A DNA stretch of 64,000 nucleotides from Canna indica (Eukaryota > Streptophyta > Magnoliopsida > Zingiberales > Cannaceae), in the NCBI GenBank assembly GCA_034359265.1, contig CP136890.1, positions 95,443,501-95,507,500 on the forward strand, given 5' to 3'. A program made the translations under genes and the position numbers. Each line of letters opens with the position of its first letter. The first letter of the stretch is position 1. This document shows, in pieces, positions 35,027-48,059 of this stretch. The notes beneath the pieces are model-generated. The model was not told the origin of the DNA and searched no databases. It saw only the letters and a list, made by a program, of their open reading frames with translations.

Positions 35027-37582
35027 TGTCGCTCCCGACCCCCTCGGCGGCCCTGACCCGAGACACGACGACGACTCGAACATCGCGCAGCGGAAGGAAA
35101 AGCCACGAATCATAACGTAAAATAAAACTACAATATTAAAACCAATAATCACAATCCATAAGTCTGATCAAATACATGATTTAACAAAATATAAAATAGT
35201 TCTACATGTTACAGCTCTAAAATAACAATATTAAGGTCAAGCTATAAGACGACAAAATAAATCAAAATACAGAAGCGGCCACCATCAGAGCTCCACATCT
35301 ACGACTGACTACTAGCTGTCTAAAAACTATCTACACATCGATCTATAAATCGATCGCTCACCCCTGCAAGTCTGAAGCAAAAACAACGGAGATCAGCGAG
35401 TGCTGAGTAGGAGAATCACAATATGATCAGCGACATGAATAAGGTGTCAACTCAACAATGCACAACAACATGGCCTAAAATGCAGTCAAAGATAATAAAC
35501 ACAACAAAATACTCCTCACCTACTCCTAAACAACATCAACTGAATCATCGAGCGTGTGGACCATTGGGTACAAACCCCACACTTTACCACCTGCAGAGTG
35601 ACATCAACCGTTCGCTCCAACGGTGATACGACTACCCCCACCAAGCAAGTAGCCCGACAGATGTCACGTCCGACATCACCACAACCGAAGATGCCCAAAG
35701 TGACTAGTCAATATCCATACCCTCTCCCATCCCTTGGGGGGTACCGCAATAAAATGGTCCTGGACCGAAGTATTCTCCAAGGTCATAGCCTCCAGATCGA
35801 CAACAATCATGCAACTCGACTCCAATAGTGCAATAAGGTATATCACCATGATCAACAATATAACAACTCGAAGTGATAACCACATGCACAACATGTTAAT
35901 AACATACCATCACCATGATCAATAAAATAACAACTCAAAGTGATTATGACATGATCAACAGGATAATAACATGCTCAACAAGTAACAACACCACATATAA
36001 CAACATGACACTATGCACACAATGACTAATCCAATACAACAAATGATTAGCATAACATACTATGATCAATAATACACGTCAATAAGCAATAATAAAATGC
36101 AACACATGCAATTTCTCTACATGGTATGCCCAACAATAATGTGCAACGATAGTTCAATAAATTTTAAGAAGCAAATCACACATCGAAAGCAAGGGTATTT
36201 TCGTAATTTAACGTCGATGATAAATCAACATCAGACAAGGAACGACAGACTTGCAGGCTCAACCCACTCTCCAAAACATAATTATTTCACACCAATCAAT
36301 CAACTAAATTCTCATACTAATAATTTAATATTATTTAAACACCTCGACAATCTCAACCACTAATCAATTGAAAAAATATCCTAACAATGTTTTATTGGAA
36401 AAATAACCCCACCATCGCATTCAGAACGCGAAAATAATCAAGATTGCTATTCACCTCAACTTCAACCGACAACTCGGGCCCCACCAACTAAATTAATTTC
36501 AAACACAACTATATCACTAACTTACTAAACAACATCAAAATACCGAAATATATCAAAATCATTTCAAACGATCTCCAATCTGAAATCCGACACCACCATC
36601 GCATTTAGCACACGAAAATCTACAATTTTGGTATTCACCTTAACTTGATCCGATGACTCTATGATCAACTATAAACATATCCTAATAATTCACAAATCAA
36701 CCTCATTTCATGCGATACAACTCTCTTATATAAACACATATTTATTAAATTAAATAAAAAATTTCTCTCCACTCGTCTCCCTCTCCCCTCGCCCCTGCGC
36801 CCGACGCCACCGCCTCCGCTTCACCCGAACCCACACCGGCCGGCCCTTCCAATTGTCGACGATCACCTCGGCAGCACGCCGGTCTCTCCCGCGACCCCCG
36901 GCGCCGACGGGACACCTTGGGAGGCCGCGACGACCTCCCCATCTCCCCCACCAATCGCCGTCCCTCTTCCCCTCTCGACCACCGCCGGCGACCCACCACG
37001 CTGACACGTCCGCCCTCTCCCCGACCTCCGCGATCGGTCTGACTCATCGCCGACCGCCCCTTCTGCGTTCGATCTCGCCGCCTCCTCTGCCCGCCTCGAA
37101 TCTTCGCCGGGGCGACTCCCCAAGCCGCCAGCGATCGACCCATCGGCATCTCCGCCCTCTCCTCAACCTCCCGGTCTGATCCGCCCCACTGGCGGTCGAG
37201 CAGTGGTCGGGAAAGCCACCACCAAGCACGACTAGCCCTTCGCTAGCCCGGCACGACTCGACCTCGTCCTTAGTTGTTGTCGTCGGGAAATAAATACGAA
37301 AGTAAAGGAGAAAGGAAAGATCTCCTACCTCGATCCCACGACTCCGACGACGACGAGATCCACCGATGACACACGCCGACTCCTTCTCCACCTGCAGCAT
37401 CTCCTCCCTCCACCTCTTTTTCCCATCCTCTTGCTCTCTCTCACAACTTCCCTCTTTTAAAACTCCTCAACATCACCTCTCCCTCCCTACCACCTGTCAC
37501 TGCCACCACCCACTTCTACGGCCAACCCTCAACTCCATATTAATTAGGTTAACTTTTAATTTTTTTTAACCCGATGAAAATA
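35027..37582 (-). repeat. 5' LTR (about 2.56 kb) of the same retroelement
   Basis: On the minus strand it runs from about 37582 to the terminal GGTCGGGAGCGACA ending at 35027. Its first 1.2 kb (36390-37582) is the direct repeat of 33378-34726. It has two copies of the 184-bp unit (near 36411 and 36596). The start, aligned to TGTTATGATCGAG of the other LTR, has decayed to TATTTTCATCGGG. The ORFs inside it (for example in 36745-37200) are GC-rich composition artefacts. Confidence 0.7.
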
Positions 37583-37605
37583 TTTTAGGTTCAAAACAAA
37601 CATTA

Positions 37606-37729
37606 TGAGTATTTTAGTACTTGTGAGAAAACGTTAATGATATTTTTGTATATGTGAGAAAATGTTAGAGGTATTTTAGTACCCGTGAAAAAATGTCAGG
37701 GGCATTTTAGTACCCGTGAGAAAACGTCT
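37606..37729. repeat. Four tandem copies of a 31-bp repeat
   Basis: ATTTTAGTAC or close variants start at 37611, 37642, 37673 and 37704, an exact 31-bp period, each followed by GTGAGAAAAYGT-like sequence. Adjacent 37730-37930 has further related ATTTTAGTACCC words. Non-coding. Confidence 0.8.
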
Positions 37730-38352
37730 TGGCCCACATGCGCGTCAGATGTCCACGTCATCAGTCCCAATCATCAGTCACGTTAGCTCCGTTATCTCTC
37801 AACTAACATCGTTTACCTATAGAGGTATTTTTGTATTCAATTTATAATTTGAGGGGTATTTTTATTCCAAAAAAATATTAAAAACATTTTAGTACCCTTA
37901 AATAAACGTCCGTGCATTTTTATACTTTTTCCCTTTTAAAAAATTTAATCGAGAAATTTCTCGAATCAAATCCGAATCATGGCCCGACCCGATTCTCATT
38001 CTCCTGTGATACACCGTTACGGTACGCATACCGTCACGTCCCGAACTCGAACCGCGTTACCGTCCGCCGCATAACGTAATCGAGATGAGGAGTCGCGAAA
38101 GGGTGAAACCGCACGCCAGTAAAGAAAAAAAAGAAACAAAAACGATACTTTCCCTACGCGTCTAATTTATACTCGTTAGTATCCCTCTTTTGGTTGGACA
38201 AAACGACGAGCCCATGTGTTCCGAGTTTGAGAGTAAGATTTGGGTAGGTATTGCTGGTATGGATAATTTCTGGAACCAAAACCTCTTCCACTCCCTTTCA
38301 CTTTTTTGTTTTGTTTTTATTTATTTTTGTTTCCGTTTCCCTTCTTCTTACT
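37730..38352. other. RAD23 upstream region
   Basis: No gene is seen before the RAD23 leader. The right part becomes pyrimidine-rich (38280-38352), as expected of a plant 5' leader. Confidence 0.5.
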
Positions 38353-38402
38353 TAGGGTTTCCACTCGGCTCCTTTTCTCTCTTTCGCTCGCTCGCTCGCT
38401 CT
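38353..38402 (+). promoter_or_regulatory. Telo-box and CT/CGCT-rich leader of RAD23
   Basis: TAGGGTTT, the complement of the plant telo-box AAACCCTA, lies at 38353-38360. A CGCT microsatellite follows at about 38383-38399. Both lie within 115 bp of the RAD23 ATG, typical of plant housekeeping promoters. Confidence 0.5.
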
Positions 38403-38464
38403 CGGGAGGGAGGTGGACAAATATTTGCGCAGGATCGAGACGGGAAAGTATAGTTTCGATCGCC

Positions 38465-41400
38465 ATGAAACTGACGGTGAAGACGCTGAAGGGCACCCAC
38501 TTTGAAATCCGGGTTCAGCCCAATGATACGGTAGGCTCGTCAAGTCACGAGGACCCTCCCCTCTATATTCGATCTGTTCCGTTTTCCATTAGATGCATTG
38601 CCGGATTCTTGATCCGCCACTTCGATCAGTTTTATGTTTTGCTACTATTTTTTTGATTTCGAGATATGAGATGTGCGTTTACTTTTTTCTTCGTTTTCGA
38701 TTTTTTCGATCCACTGGTAGGTTTACGTTTTGCAGTTAGAGATACTTTTTTTTCGAGTTTCTGGTGCCAATATTTTTGCATATCGAAGATGAGGTTTATA
38801 GCCAATTAGTTTCGGAGTAATGAGACTTTCACCCTCCCTTAAATATACGTTTTTTTTGTTCTCAACAAATAGTCTCCGCGACTTCTTCTTAATAATTTAT
38901 TCCATTGGAGGCAAGGGTGAACTATGGAGATTTTTGAAAATCCAGATAGAATATAAGAAAATCACACATCAAAAGTGCTCATCTGTGTGTTTGTGACTAA
39001 GTGTTCACGTGTTATACATCTAGCAGTTGATTATCAAAAGAGGCTTCATAGATTTTTTATAAGGAAACGCAAGTCTTCTTGACTTTTTATGACTCACAAG
39101 AAAATGTATGCAAATTATTTGTTTGATTACTGTTAGGAGCTTTGCCTTATTGAAGAAAATGAATACCATTAGACTAGATTTCTATTATAAAATTTCTTCA
39201 GGTTACCTCATTATAGTTTTGAGCAGCTTTATTATATAGTAATTGATTGATAGAACATCTTCTTGGTGCATACTGTATGCAGATAATGGCAGTGAAGAAA
39301 AACATTGAACAGGTGCAAGGAAAAGACAACTATCCATGGGGGCAACAGTTGTTGATTCACAATGGTAAAGTTTTGAAAGATGAAACCACATTGGAAGAGA
39401 ACAAAGTTAATGAAGATGGTTTTCTTGTTGTCATGCTCAGTAAGGTATCTACAATTTACTTTGTGGGCAATATATTTTATTTTTCGTAAATGTTTCGTGC
39501 GGATGTTTATCTTCTATAATGGAAATAGAGTTCCTATAGTCAATTTGCAACATTGTAACTAGATATCTATATCTTTAAACTTATTTTTAAAAAATGTGTA
39601 AATTTTGTAGGTGAACATGTCACCAAACTAATTTTAGAGGAAACGATGAACTTGAGTGCTGACGATGCTTTATTTTTGATTGAGTAGACTCCAGTGTAAT
39701 TAGCACTCTGGTATCCTGCTTAAACAAAAAAAGTAATACTGTTAGCCGGTGTTCTGCATTAAGATGACACATTTTTTAAAAATGGAGACGACTATTTTTG
39801 GTGATTGTTTTCTCTGCCATCTCTGGTTAGCAGCAAGCTTTATGTGACACAAATTGCTGATATAATACTGGGTATTTCTTAATTGTATAGGGCTGTTATC
39901 AAATGTTGGGTGACCACCAACTTGTTGTCCTTGATCATGCGGATGGAAATCATATGAACTGCTTGATCCAAATAGTCTATACTCGTTCCAAATTCCAGAT
40001 AACCCTACAAAGACCTTTAAGATACCCTTTTGCCACTTAGTTATCTCAAAATTGCTACTAGAAATAGGGCTGTCCATTTGGCTCAAACCGAACCGAACCG
40101 AACTAAACCAAACTGATTTTTTTTCTTATTAAAATTCCAACCCGAACCCGAACCGAATAGGTCCTCAACCGATTTAACCCGAACCGAATAATTTCGGTTC
40201 GGTTCGGTTTCCAAACCGAAAAAACCGAAATTTCAGAGCATGTTCCATTCAGTTCCACTAAGTATTGAATCAAATACATATATCTAAAATTGAAATTTGA
40301 GAGCACGTTCAGTTCAGTTCAGAACAGCAACATGCCAACATTGACTACAATTTCAATCAAATTGAAATAAGTTATCCAAGTCAAACAACAATCGAAACGA
40401 GCAACATTGAATCAAATACATATATCTAAAATTTTAAATAAAGATAAATACAAGAGCCACCAAAAGCAACTCCAAATACTAAAATCAATTCAGGTGTATG
40501 AATAAAAACAGGAACTAATTTGACTATTTGAGGTATGAAGTCAAACCCAGATTAGAATGGTAGAGTAGGATGACACATTAACCCAGATTAGAATGCTAAT
40601 TTGGTTTCAACTTTCAAATGCTAATTGCTAAATGCTAATTACTTATAGATGCAGGTGTATCATGATTCATGTATGAAAAAAAAACAGGAAGTAATTTGAG
40701 GTATGAAGTCAAACTGAGTGGGCTGGAAGTGGGGACTGCCCGATTGGGGATTGGGAGTGGAGGAAGGCGCCGGATTGGAGACGGGAGTCGGGAGAGACGC
40801 CGTCCAGAGAGGATCTGGACGAGATCGACCGGAGACGGGGAGACTGGAGACTGGAGACTGGAGGAATGCGCCGGAGTGGAGGATTGGAGGAGGCGGCTGG
40901 GGAGTGGGCGACGGTCGGACCGACGACTCGACGAGGCGTGGACTACGGAGATGACCTAGACGGCAGGAGTCGGGTCGGGACTTGGGAGAGACGAGTGTCG
41001 AGTAGTGAAATGGGTAGAAAAATTATTACCCATTTACATTTTACCCTACTCGAACCTTTACCTGGGTTAAAAATTATTATTGTTATTTTTAAAAAATTGG
41101 TTCGGAAAATTTCAGTTCGGGTCGATTCGTGGAATTCGGGAATCAGATCCGAACCAAAATCCGGAATTTGGATTTGGTTCGGGTCAAGATCTGAACCTGC
41201 AATCGTTGAAACCGAACCGGACTGAAAAATTCGGTTCGGTTGTTTGGTTCAGTGTAACCCGATTTTTGGACAGCCCTAACTACTATTGACCTATCAGATT
41301 TTTGGTTCAGTGTACCTGCAATTGTTGTTGTGTTTTTTTTCTTGCACATGTTATGTTTGCTTGACTCATTTATAGTTTAAATGTGCATGTTTTTTAGACA

Positions 41401-44400
41401 TTCCATGAACCTTCTTCTTCTTTGGCGACTAATCCCTTAAGCATAATTGCATAAACATGATTGTTCATCCTTCTGGACATAGATTCAAAAACCATACTAT
41501 ACTATGTGGCACAGATGGTATACTGGTACTCAAGCTCAGTGTCAGCAATTTTTTCTGGTACTGCTAGGTGGTAGCATCTTTTGTGCATAATAGGGTACTT
41601 AGGTACTTGATTTTTCTGTGCACAGTATGGTACAGGAATAGTATGGTTCTGTACTGACCTAACCATGATATGAAGATCACTATGAATTTTAAGCAATACT
41701 TTGATGTCACATAACAATTCATCGCTAATGTTGAACCAATTCATCTATGTTGATATTTGGAATTGTTGGTACATAAGTGAACATCACTTCTAAATAGCTG
41801 TGTACACTATATTTGATCGATTATATGGTGTTATGTAGGTGTTTTTATCTTTATTATTCATCTCTTTAAATGTGTTATCTCATTAAAGTTGGAGTTTGTG
41901 AATTTTATTTAATACATTTAGCATAAATTAAATTTTTATGAGGATACATTTGTAATATGATGACATTATCTATTTTTTTCTTTTTATTTTTTAAACTACA
42001 TTTCAGTCTTGGTTGGTTATTATGCGTATATTGCATCTTTCTTTTAATAGTCTAAATTTGATTTACTGATTTGACATCTATATCCCATTGTCTTACAATT
42101 TATGGCTTGCAACTTTTTTGGCATCTTTCATTATGATTTCTGCTTGTTTTATTAATGCAATTTTTGTTGCAAAATTTTTTAGAGTAAAACTGCAAGCTCA
42201 AGTGGAGCTTCATCTGCCCAGGTATTTATTACCTATCTTATTAATTAAAAGGCTATAATAATATAATCCATCATTTTTTACCTAATGATTTTGTTGATAC
42301 TTGATAGCCTTCAGCAACTTCCACTGTCCAGCATCCTGCCCCTAAAGAAGATGCACCAGAAGTTCCTCCTCCACAAACTCCGTGAGTATACTAAATTACT
42401 TTGTCGTTTCTCCCTTCAGCAACTTCTGCAATCCAGCATTCTGCCCCTTAAATGAAGCTATTTCACTCAATTTACTTATATGTGCCCTTATATTTGTTGG
42501 TTCTTGTTTCAGAGTGCCAGAGAGTTCGTCATCTAGACCTGCCAGATCTCAAGGATCAGCTATGGAGTATGTTGTTTATCATAAATATTTATCTTTTGTG
42601 TCAAGAAATGTTACACGCCAGATTAAATTCCATTAACATTTTTTAAGAGTTAGGAAGACACAGTGGCTATATTTTATCTTTTGTAGTTTGCTTACAATTT
42701 GCCTCCTTTGGTGTTGTCCATCTCTTCTCTAACTGCATTTTCTGACTGAATGTCTTTTTCTAATTTGTGGACGAGGATAAGAATTGTTTGATTTTCTTTC
42801 ACCATTTATTACTTCTTGTGATATTTTAAGGAGTCTCCATGGGGTTTACCTGTAAGTTTTAAGGCAAACACATGCTTTGAACTTAATTTAAACTATATGT
42901 TTCTCATTGTATATATGGGAAGACCAAGTTTCTCCTTTTTAATGCCAGCTGCTAACAAAATTTCTCCTAATTACTTCTCAAAGTAAAGTTTCTATGGTTT
43001 TAGAATAGTTGGACTATATATCCAATATTAATCAACTCTAAGGTTAAGCCTTTTTACTTCTTGTTTTTGTTCTCTACCAATTGATTGCCATGAATGTTTC
43101 AATGATCAAATTGTTAGTAAACCTCCACCTTCACCCAAAAAATAAGATGGGAGTGGTTTGTGCAGTGGGAAACGTTCTCTACCACCTGGCTGTATTTAGC
43201 AGAGTAATGGATAAGTAGGTTTTGCTAAAAAAAGCTTTTTCCTAATAGAAGCTCAATTGGTTTTTCTTTCTAAAACTACTTTGAAAAGTGCCTTTGTGAA
43301 GATAGTAGCTAAAAAGTTGAAAAGATAAAGTTGTCAGCGATGACCTTTTACTGTTCTCAGAAATTGCTTTCTGAATAATGGTAAGATATATTTTATCCTT
43401 CACCATAATCTTTTGTATTATACTGTAAATTGGATGAATGCAATTATGCAATCAAGTTAGATTGGGTTTTTGGAGGAACTTGATAAACATTTTTCTGGAT
43501 ATAAAAAGCATCAATTATACATATGTAACAATTTTAAAAATTTCTTTAACTTATGATACATCTATGAAAGACTAGCATGAATACAATTTAATTAAACAGA
43601 CCATCTAATTATTTATATTTAATAATGATCGCTACAGCAATTACAAGAATTTTAACATATATTAGTTAATAATTTGATTATCAAACAACTTGTATATAAT
43701 AATTGTTTCTTTCAAAACTTATGTCCTTTTTGGTTATTTGTACTTCCACCCGGAACAACTTGTATTTTTGGTTATTTGTACTTTCAAAACTTATCAAACA
43801 ACTTGTATATAATAATTGTTTCTTTCCTTGCTTCAAATTATGAGGCTATAAGTACAACAACAATGTAACATCCTAACAATCCATGCACAGAGTATCTGCT
43901 GATGCCTATGGTCAGGCTGCATCAAATTTAGTTGAAGGGAATAGTATCGAGCAGATGGTTAGCCAACTGATGGAGATGGGTGGTGGTAACTGGGATAGAG
44001 ATACAGTTCTGCGTGCATTACGAGCTGCTTACAACAACCCGGAACGTGCTGTCGAGTACCTATATTCTGTATGTAGTAGATATGTTCTTAGAAGAACTCA
44101 CAAGAAACTTAGGTACTTATCACCAATATTCATTCTGATATCAGGGAATTCCAGCTACAACAGAAATTGCAGTTGCTGCTGATTCTTTCCCTTCGTCTGA
44201 CGCATCTAATTTAGGTGCCAATACAGCTGATGCAGCTGCAGCAGGGCCTCTATTTGGAGTACCAAATTCCGCTCCTCTGGATATGTTTCCACAGGTTCAT
44301 GTTGTACCTGCGCACTATGTTTATCATTGGTAGGCGTGGCACTTAGATCACAACTTTTTGAACTGTGTCAGGGCAATGCTAATACTGGAGCGGGTGCTGA

Positions 44401-46493
44401 AGGTGGATCTCTTGATTTCCTAAGGCATAACCAGCAGGTAGTACGGTAATTCCAATATTTCAACAAGATGCTTTTAATTTCGTGTTTACAATACTTGGTT
44501 AATCCTCTAGATTTAGTGTTGTTCTTTTCTAGTAACACCTTTATTTTAATGGAACCTTATTTTTAAATGGTTTAAAATTCTTATATTTGCATAGTAGATC
44601 CGTATCATGTATTTTTTCATTAATAGATTATTTTTAAAGCTATTATCCTCTTAAATCAGCGAATGGGTGCTATCTTTAGAGCTATTAACCCTCACAAACC
44701 AGCCACTAGGCTTATTGGTTGCTTTGTCACTGGATATGGAATTAGAATTTTTTATGTTGAATTATTTTGGGTGCAATAATGCTGTTTTGACTTCTTTTAC
44801 TATTGTAGTTCTTAGCATTGAGAGCAATGGTCCAAGCAAATCCGCAAATATTGCAGGTCAGTATTTTCTTTGGAGGTATGATTTTGCTATTCATTATTTT
44901 AATTTGTTTCTACTTTGTGCTTCTCTTGCAGCCAATGCTTCAGGAATTGAGCAAGCAAAATCCTCAGCTATTACGATTAATACAGGAGCATCATGCTGAG
45001 TTTCTTCAGTTAATAAATGAACCTATTGAAGGTCTTGAAGGGTGAGTCGCCTGTGGTTTTCATAGTGGAACCAATGACACAGAGTCAAGGGAATTCTGAT
45101 TTAAGTCTATTAATGAACCAATCCAATGAATCTACTTGTAACAAGATTATATGATTTCCGGTAGAATCGGGAAGCATTAAGTACAAATACGATACACACC
45201 TTTTTTTGGAAAATGAAATAGCAAAGGAATACTCCTATACTAATGGAGATTATAAAACCTATAGCACATAAGTTTTGTTTATATTTATTGATAATATATA
45301 TAGCATGGTTAGGGAGCAGTTGGTGGGTTTGGGTCATTAGGTTAAACTAAGGGTCTTGATGAAGTGCATTAGATTACAAAACTTATAGCTCGCAAGTTAA
45401 GTTGTATTCTTCTGTTTGTGAAATAGCTGTTTCTCTGGTATTAGCAGTTTTTCACCTTGTTATTTTTTATAAGTATACGAGGCCTCAACCCATAGGTAGG
45501 TTATTTGAAGAATAATTTGTCTTTCATGTTCATGTTTTGCACTTGATGCATTCCTAAGCTTTCATCCAAGTCTTCCTTCTGCAAACTTCAGAATGAATCA
45601 AGGCCCCACTTATGTTCTTGTTCTTCGGTTCTTCCTCTTGTTCTAATTTTTTGCTTGGTATTTCCATTGCTAATGGAGAACAGGAACAAGATCATGCTAA
45701 TGGAGTTAATTTTTATGACAGTAATGGTATGGGCTTGAAATGGGAAAACTTATATGTGGATAAGCAGGGGATCAATGGTGGTCAAGATCTAGTTTTAGGA
45801 TGGTGTTGGGACAGCATAAATTGATTGGGGCAAGGGGAAGGATGTGAAGTATCAGTAATTTATTTGATGAGCTATTTTGAGGGCAATAACCCAGTGTCAC
45901 CATAGTGGAAGACCTGGAGGTTGCAATAGCGTTTGGACTAATGCACTTCGTTTCTTAGTTTACACCATTTGGTAGTCCTTTGAGATTGCCAAGTTATGTT
46001 TGTGCACAGTGGAGACTTAGTGCTTGTCATCATCTTGGAATAAGGATTTTGTTTATAGGCTTTAGATGAATCTTTCTTGCACATGATATTTTCGTAGCTT
46101 TCTTCGTTGAAATCTACTTATTCCTAGTTCTTTTTAATGCTGTATCATTTATTCTCTATGAGCGTGTCTGTTCCTATAGGGGTTTCTGCCTCTCAAATTA
46201 ACCCATTACAACATTTCAGGGATCTGTTTGATCAGCCTGAGCAAGATGAGATGCCGCATACCATAAGTGTGACACCTGAAGAGCAGGAGGCAATTGAACG
46301 AGTATGTTAGTCATCCTCTTGTGTATTTTTTGTCTTTTATTATTTTTAATTAGCATCTGATATACTTCACATTGGTTAGCTGGAAGCGTTGGGTTTTGAC
46401 CGAGCACGTGTTATTGAAGCATTCCTAGCCTGTGACAGGAATGAGCAATTGGCGGCAAACTATTTACTGGAGCATGGGGGTGATGAAGATTGA
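38465..46493 (+). CDS. RAD23: RAD23, UBL-UBA ubiquitin receptor / NER factor
   Basis: RAD23 carries ubiquitinated cargo to the proteasome and binds XPC/RAD4 in nucleotide excision repair. Twelve exons join in frame: 38465-38530, 39283-39444, 42183-42221, 42308-42381, 42513-42566, 43891-44068, 44145-44294, 44372-44437, 44809-44856, 44932-45041, 46220-46301 and 46380-46493, giving 380 aa, normal for plants. The ubiquitin-like domain is residues 1-76 ([17 protein letters not shown]). After an S/P/A linker come UBA1 near 150-191 ([20 protein letters not shown]), the XPC-binding/STI1 domain near 255-312 ([20 protein letters not shown]), and UBA2 near 334-377 ([20 protein letters not shown]), ending HGGDED. 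Phase checks hold at every junction. Intron 2 is 2.7 kb and carries a transposon. It is closest to the plant RAD23B/C/D group; which paralogue is not decidable here. Confidence 0.97.
40065..41278. mobile_element. Inverted-repeat DNA element in RAD23 intron 2
   Basis: The left end is TAGGGCTGTCCATTTGG at 40065 and the inverted right end TAGGGCTGTCCAAAAATCGG at 41278. Subterminal regions carry CCGAACCGAACC on the left and GGTTCGGTT on the right. Flanking octamers ACTAGAAA and ACTACTAT agree at 5/8, compatible with an eroded hAT duplication. The core 40710-41010 is GC-rich with several overlapping frames but no recognisable protein. About 1.2 kb, non-autonomous. Confidence 0.65.
43681..43828. 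repeat. Local direct repeat in RAD23 intron 5
   Basis: CAAACAACTTGTATATAATA and the 12 bases after it occur at 43682 and again at 43797, and TTTTTGGTTATTTGTACTT is also repeated between them. This is a recent local duplication of about 115 bp inside the intron. Confidence 0.7.
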
Positions 46494-48053
46494 AGGTTTT
46501 TTTTTTCTATTTCTAACTTTTGACATTCACTTTTATGTCCTCTGTTCTTTACTATTTGTTGCTCTAAAAATGGCCAGCAATTGCTAATTGCTATAATTTG
46601 GTTTTGTATTAGGAAACTGGTATTTGCCAATATTTAACTTTTGGAGAGCGTGGACTTCTGTTGATACATCAGATCCTGGCAACTAGGGAAGTCCTTTGAT
46701 GCATATCTGGAACGAGATGATCATCATATTAACATATTGTCATGCTTAATTACTTGATTATCTCACTATCGAGAAAATTTGTACTTCAAATGGGAGAGGA
46801 GCTGTAGTCCGAATAGAAAGGTGACATCTTATTCATAATATTCTTTTCAAACTTCTAATCGGTGGTGATAAAATGTCATTGTTAGTCTCGAAGTTTCATC
46901 TTTACTTGAGATGTAAACTTAATTTACGGTCATTTGTTACTTTTATTAGACCTTTTTATCATCCAAAGATATTTATTATAAGGGTTGATAATGCCCCTTA
47001 ATTTTGACTTATCGAAAGGTAAATCTAACTTTTTTTACTCAAAAGTCAACATTTTTCATGTGACTTCCGTTCGTATAAAGTTTCATTTGATTTTAATATA
47101 TTAACTGCCTTTATATTCGCAAGTGTTGCAATCAATTCATGAAAAAGACATTCTATGATGCATGCTCTCCAACTAATACCAACATTTGTATGGTCGCTTA
47201 GCTGGATCCTATAATACCATCTATTACTTTCCAAAATCCAAAGCTTTTGACATCGATTTGATAGAGATTGGTTCACATATAGTCAAATGTCATGCAAACA
47301 CTTCGATTTTACTTGCACAAGGATTTTGGTATGTATCTGCATGTAATCTTTCATTCAATGCACGGCCTCCTATCATTCTTTTTATTTACTTTCAATAATT
47401 CGAATGTCAATTTGATTGATTTGATAAAAATTATGGAAATGAATCGACGCCGTGATTCATCCTTATCCAAATCAAGACTTTAAATCATATCAAGCACAAG
47501 ACTCTGAAATCGACCTCCCAATCGCTTATCTAATCAATGACCCAACGGCATCGTGCGTGTCTAAATCAAGCTCAGAACAAAAGTGTCGGCTTGCAAATGG
47601 CTCGTCATCCACTAATTAGATGTATAATTCAACTAAATGATCATAATAACAAATTTGGATCCCCACCATCAAATGCCCTTTGCTACTAACTTTTCATTTT
47701 TCACTGACAACTACAACATTCAATAGAATCGACGATAATTATAAAAATATTTTTAATAAATCTTATAATGTGAGGTAAGTGCTCTTTTTGGTAAGTAAAT
47801 CTATTAAAAAGCTTTTTGCTGCTTGTCTCTCTCATAATACATGATAAACATATTATTCCGTGGTGAAATTAAAGACCAACACATATCATTTTTCTTAATG
47901 GAATTAAAAGTTATATATAGATATATAGATGAACTCGAAGGCTATCGTCTAAGCGCGCTTGCCGGCTCGCATCTTTACCGAGCCAAAAGGGGAACCTTCA
48001 ACTTTGTTCCCAGCCAAGCAAGAATAGAATACCATATTTACCCTAATGCCGAT
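46494..48053. other. Intergenic, RAD23 3' flank
   Basis: It contains the RAD23 3' UTR next to 46493 and the upstream region of the small membrane protein gene. No other gene or defined repeat was recognised; the open frames here are short and show no family features. Confidence 0.5.
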
Positions 48054-48059
48054 CACGTG
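48054..48059 (+). promoter_or_regulatory. G-box CACGTG upstream of membrane protein gene
   Basis: A palindromic CACGTG (bZIP/bHLH site type) lies about 200 bp before the inferred 5' splice site of the leader intron of the next gene. It is placed as a proximal promoter element would be, but function is inferred. Confidence 0.4.
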
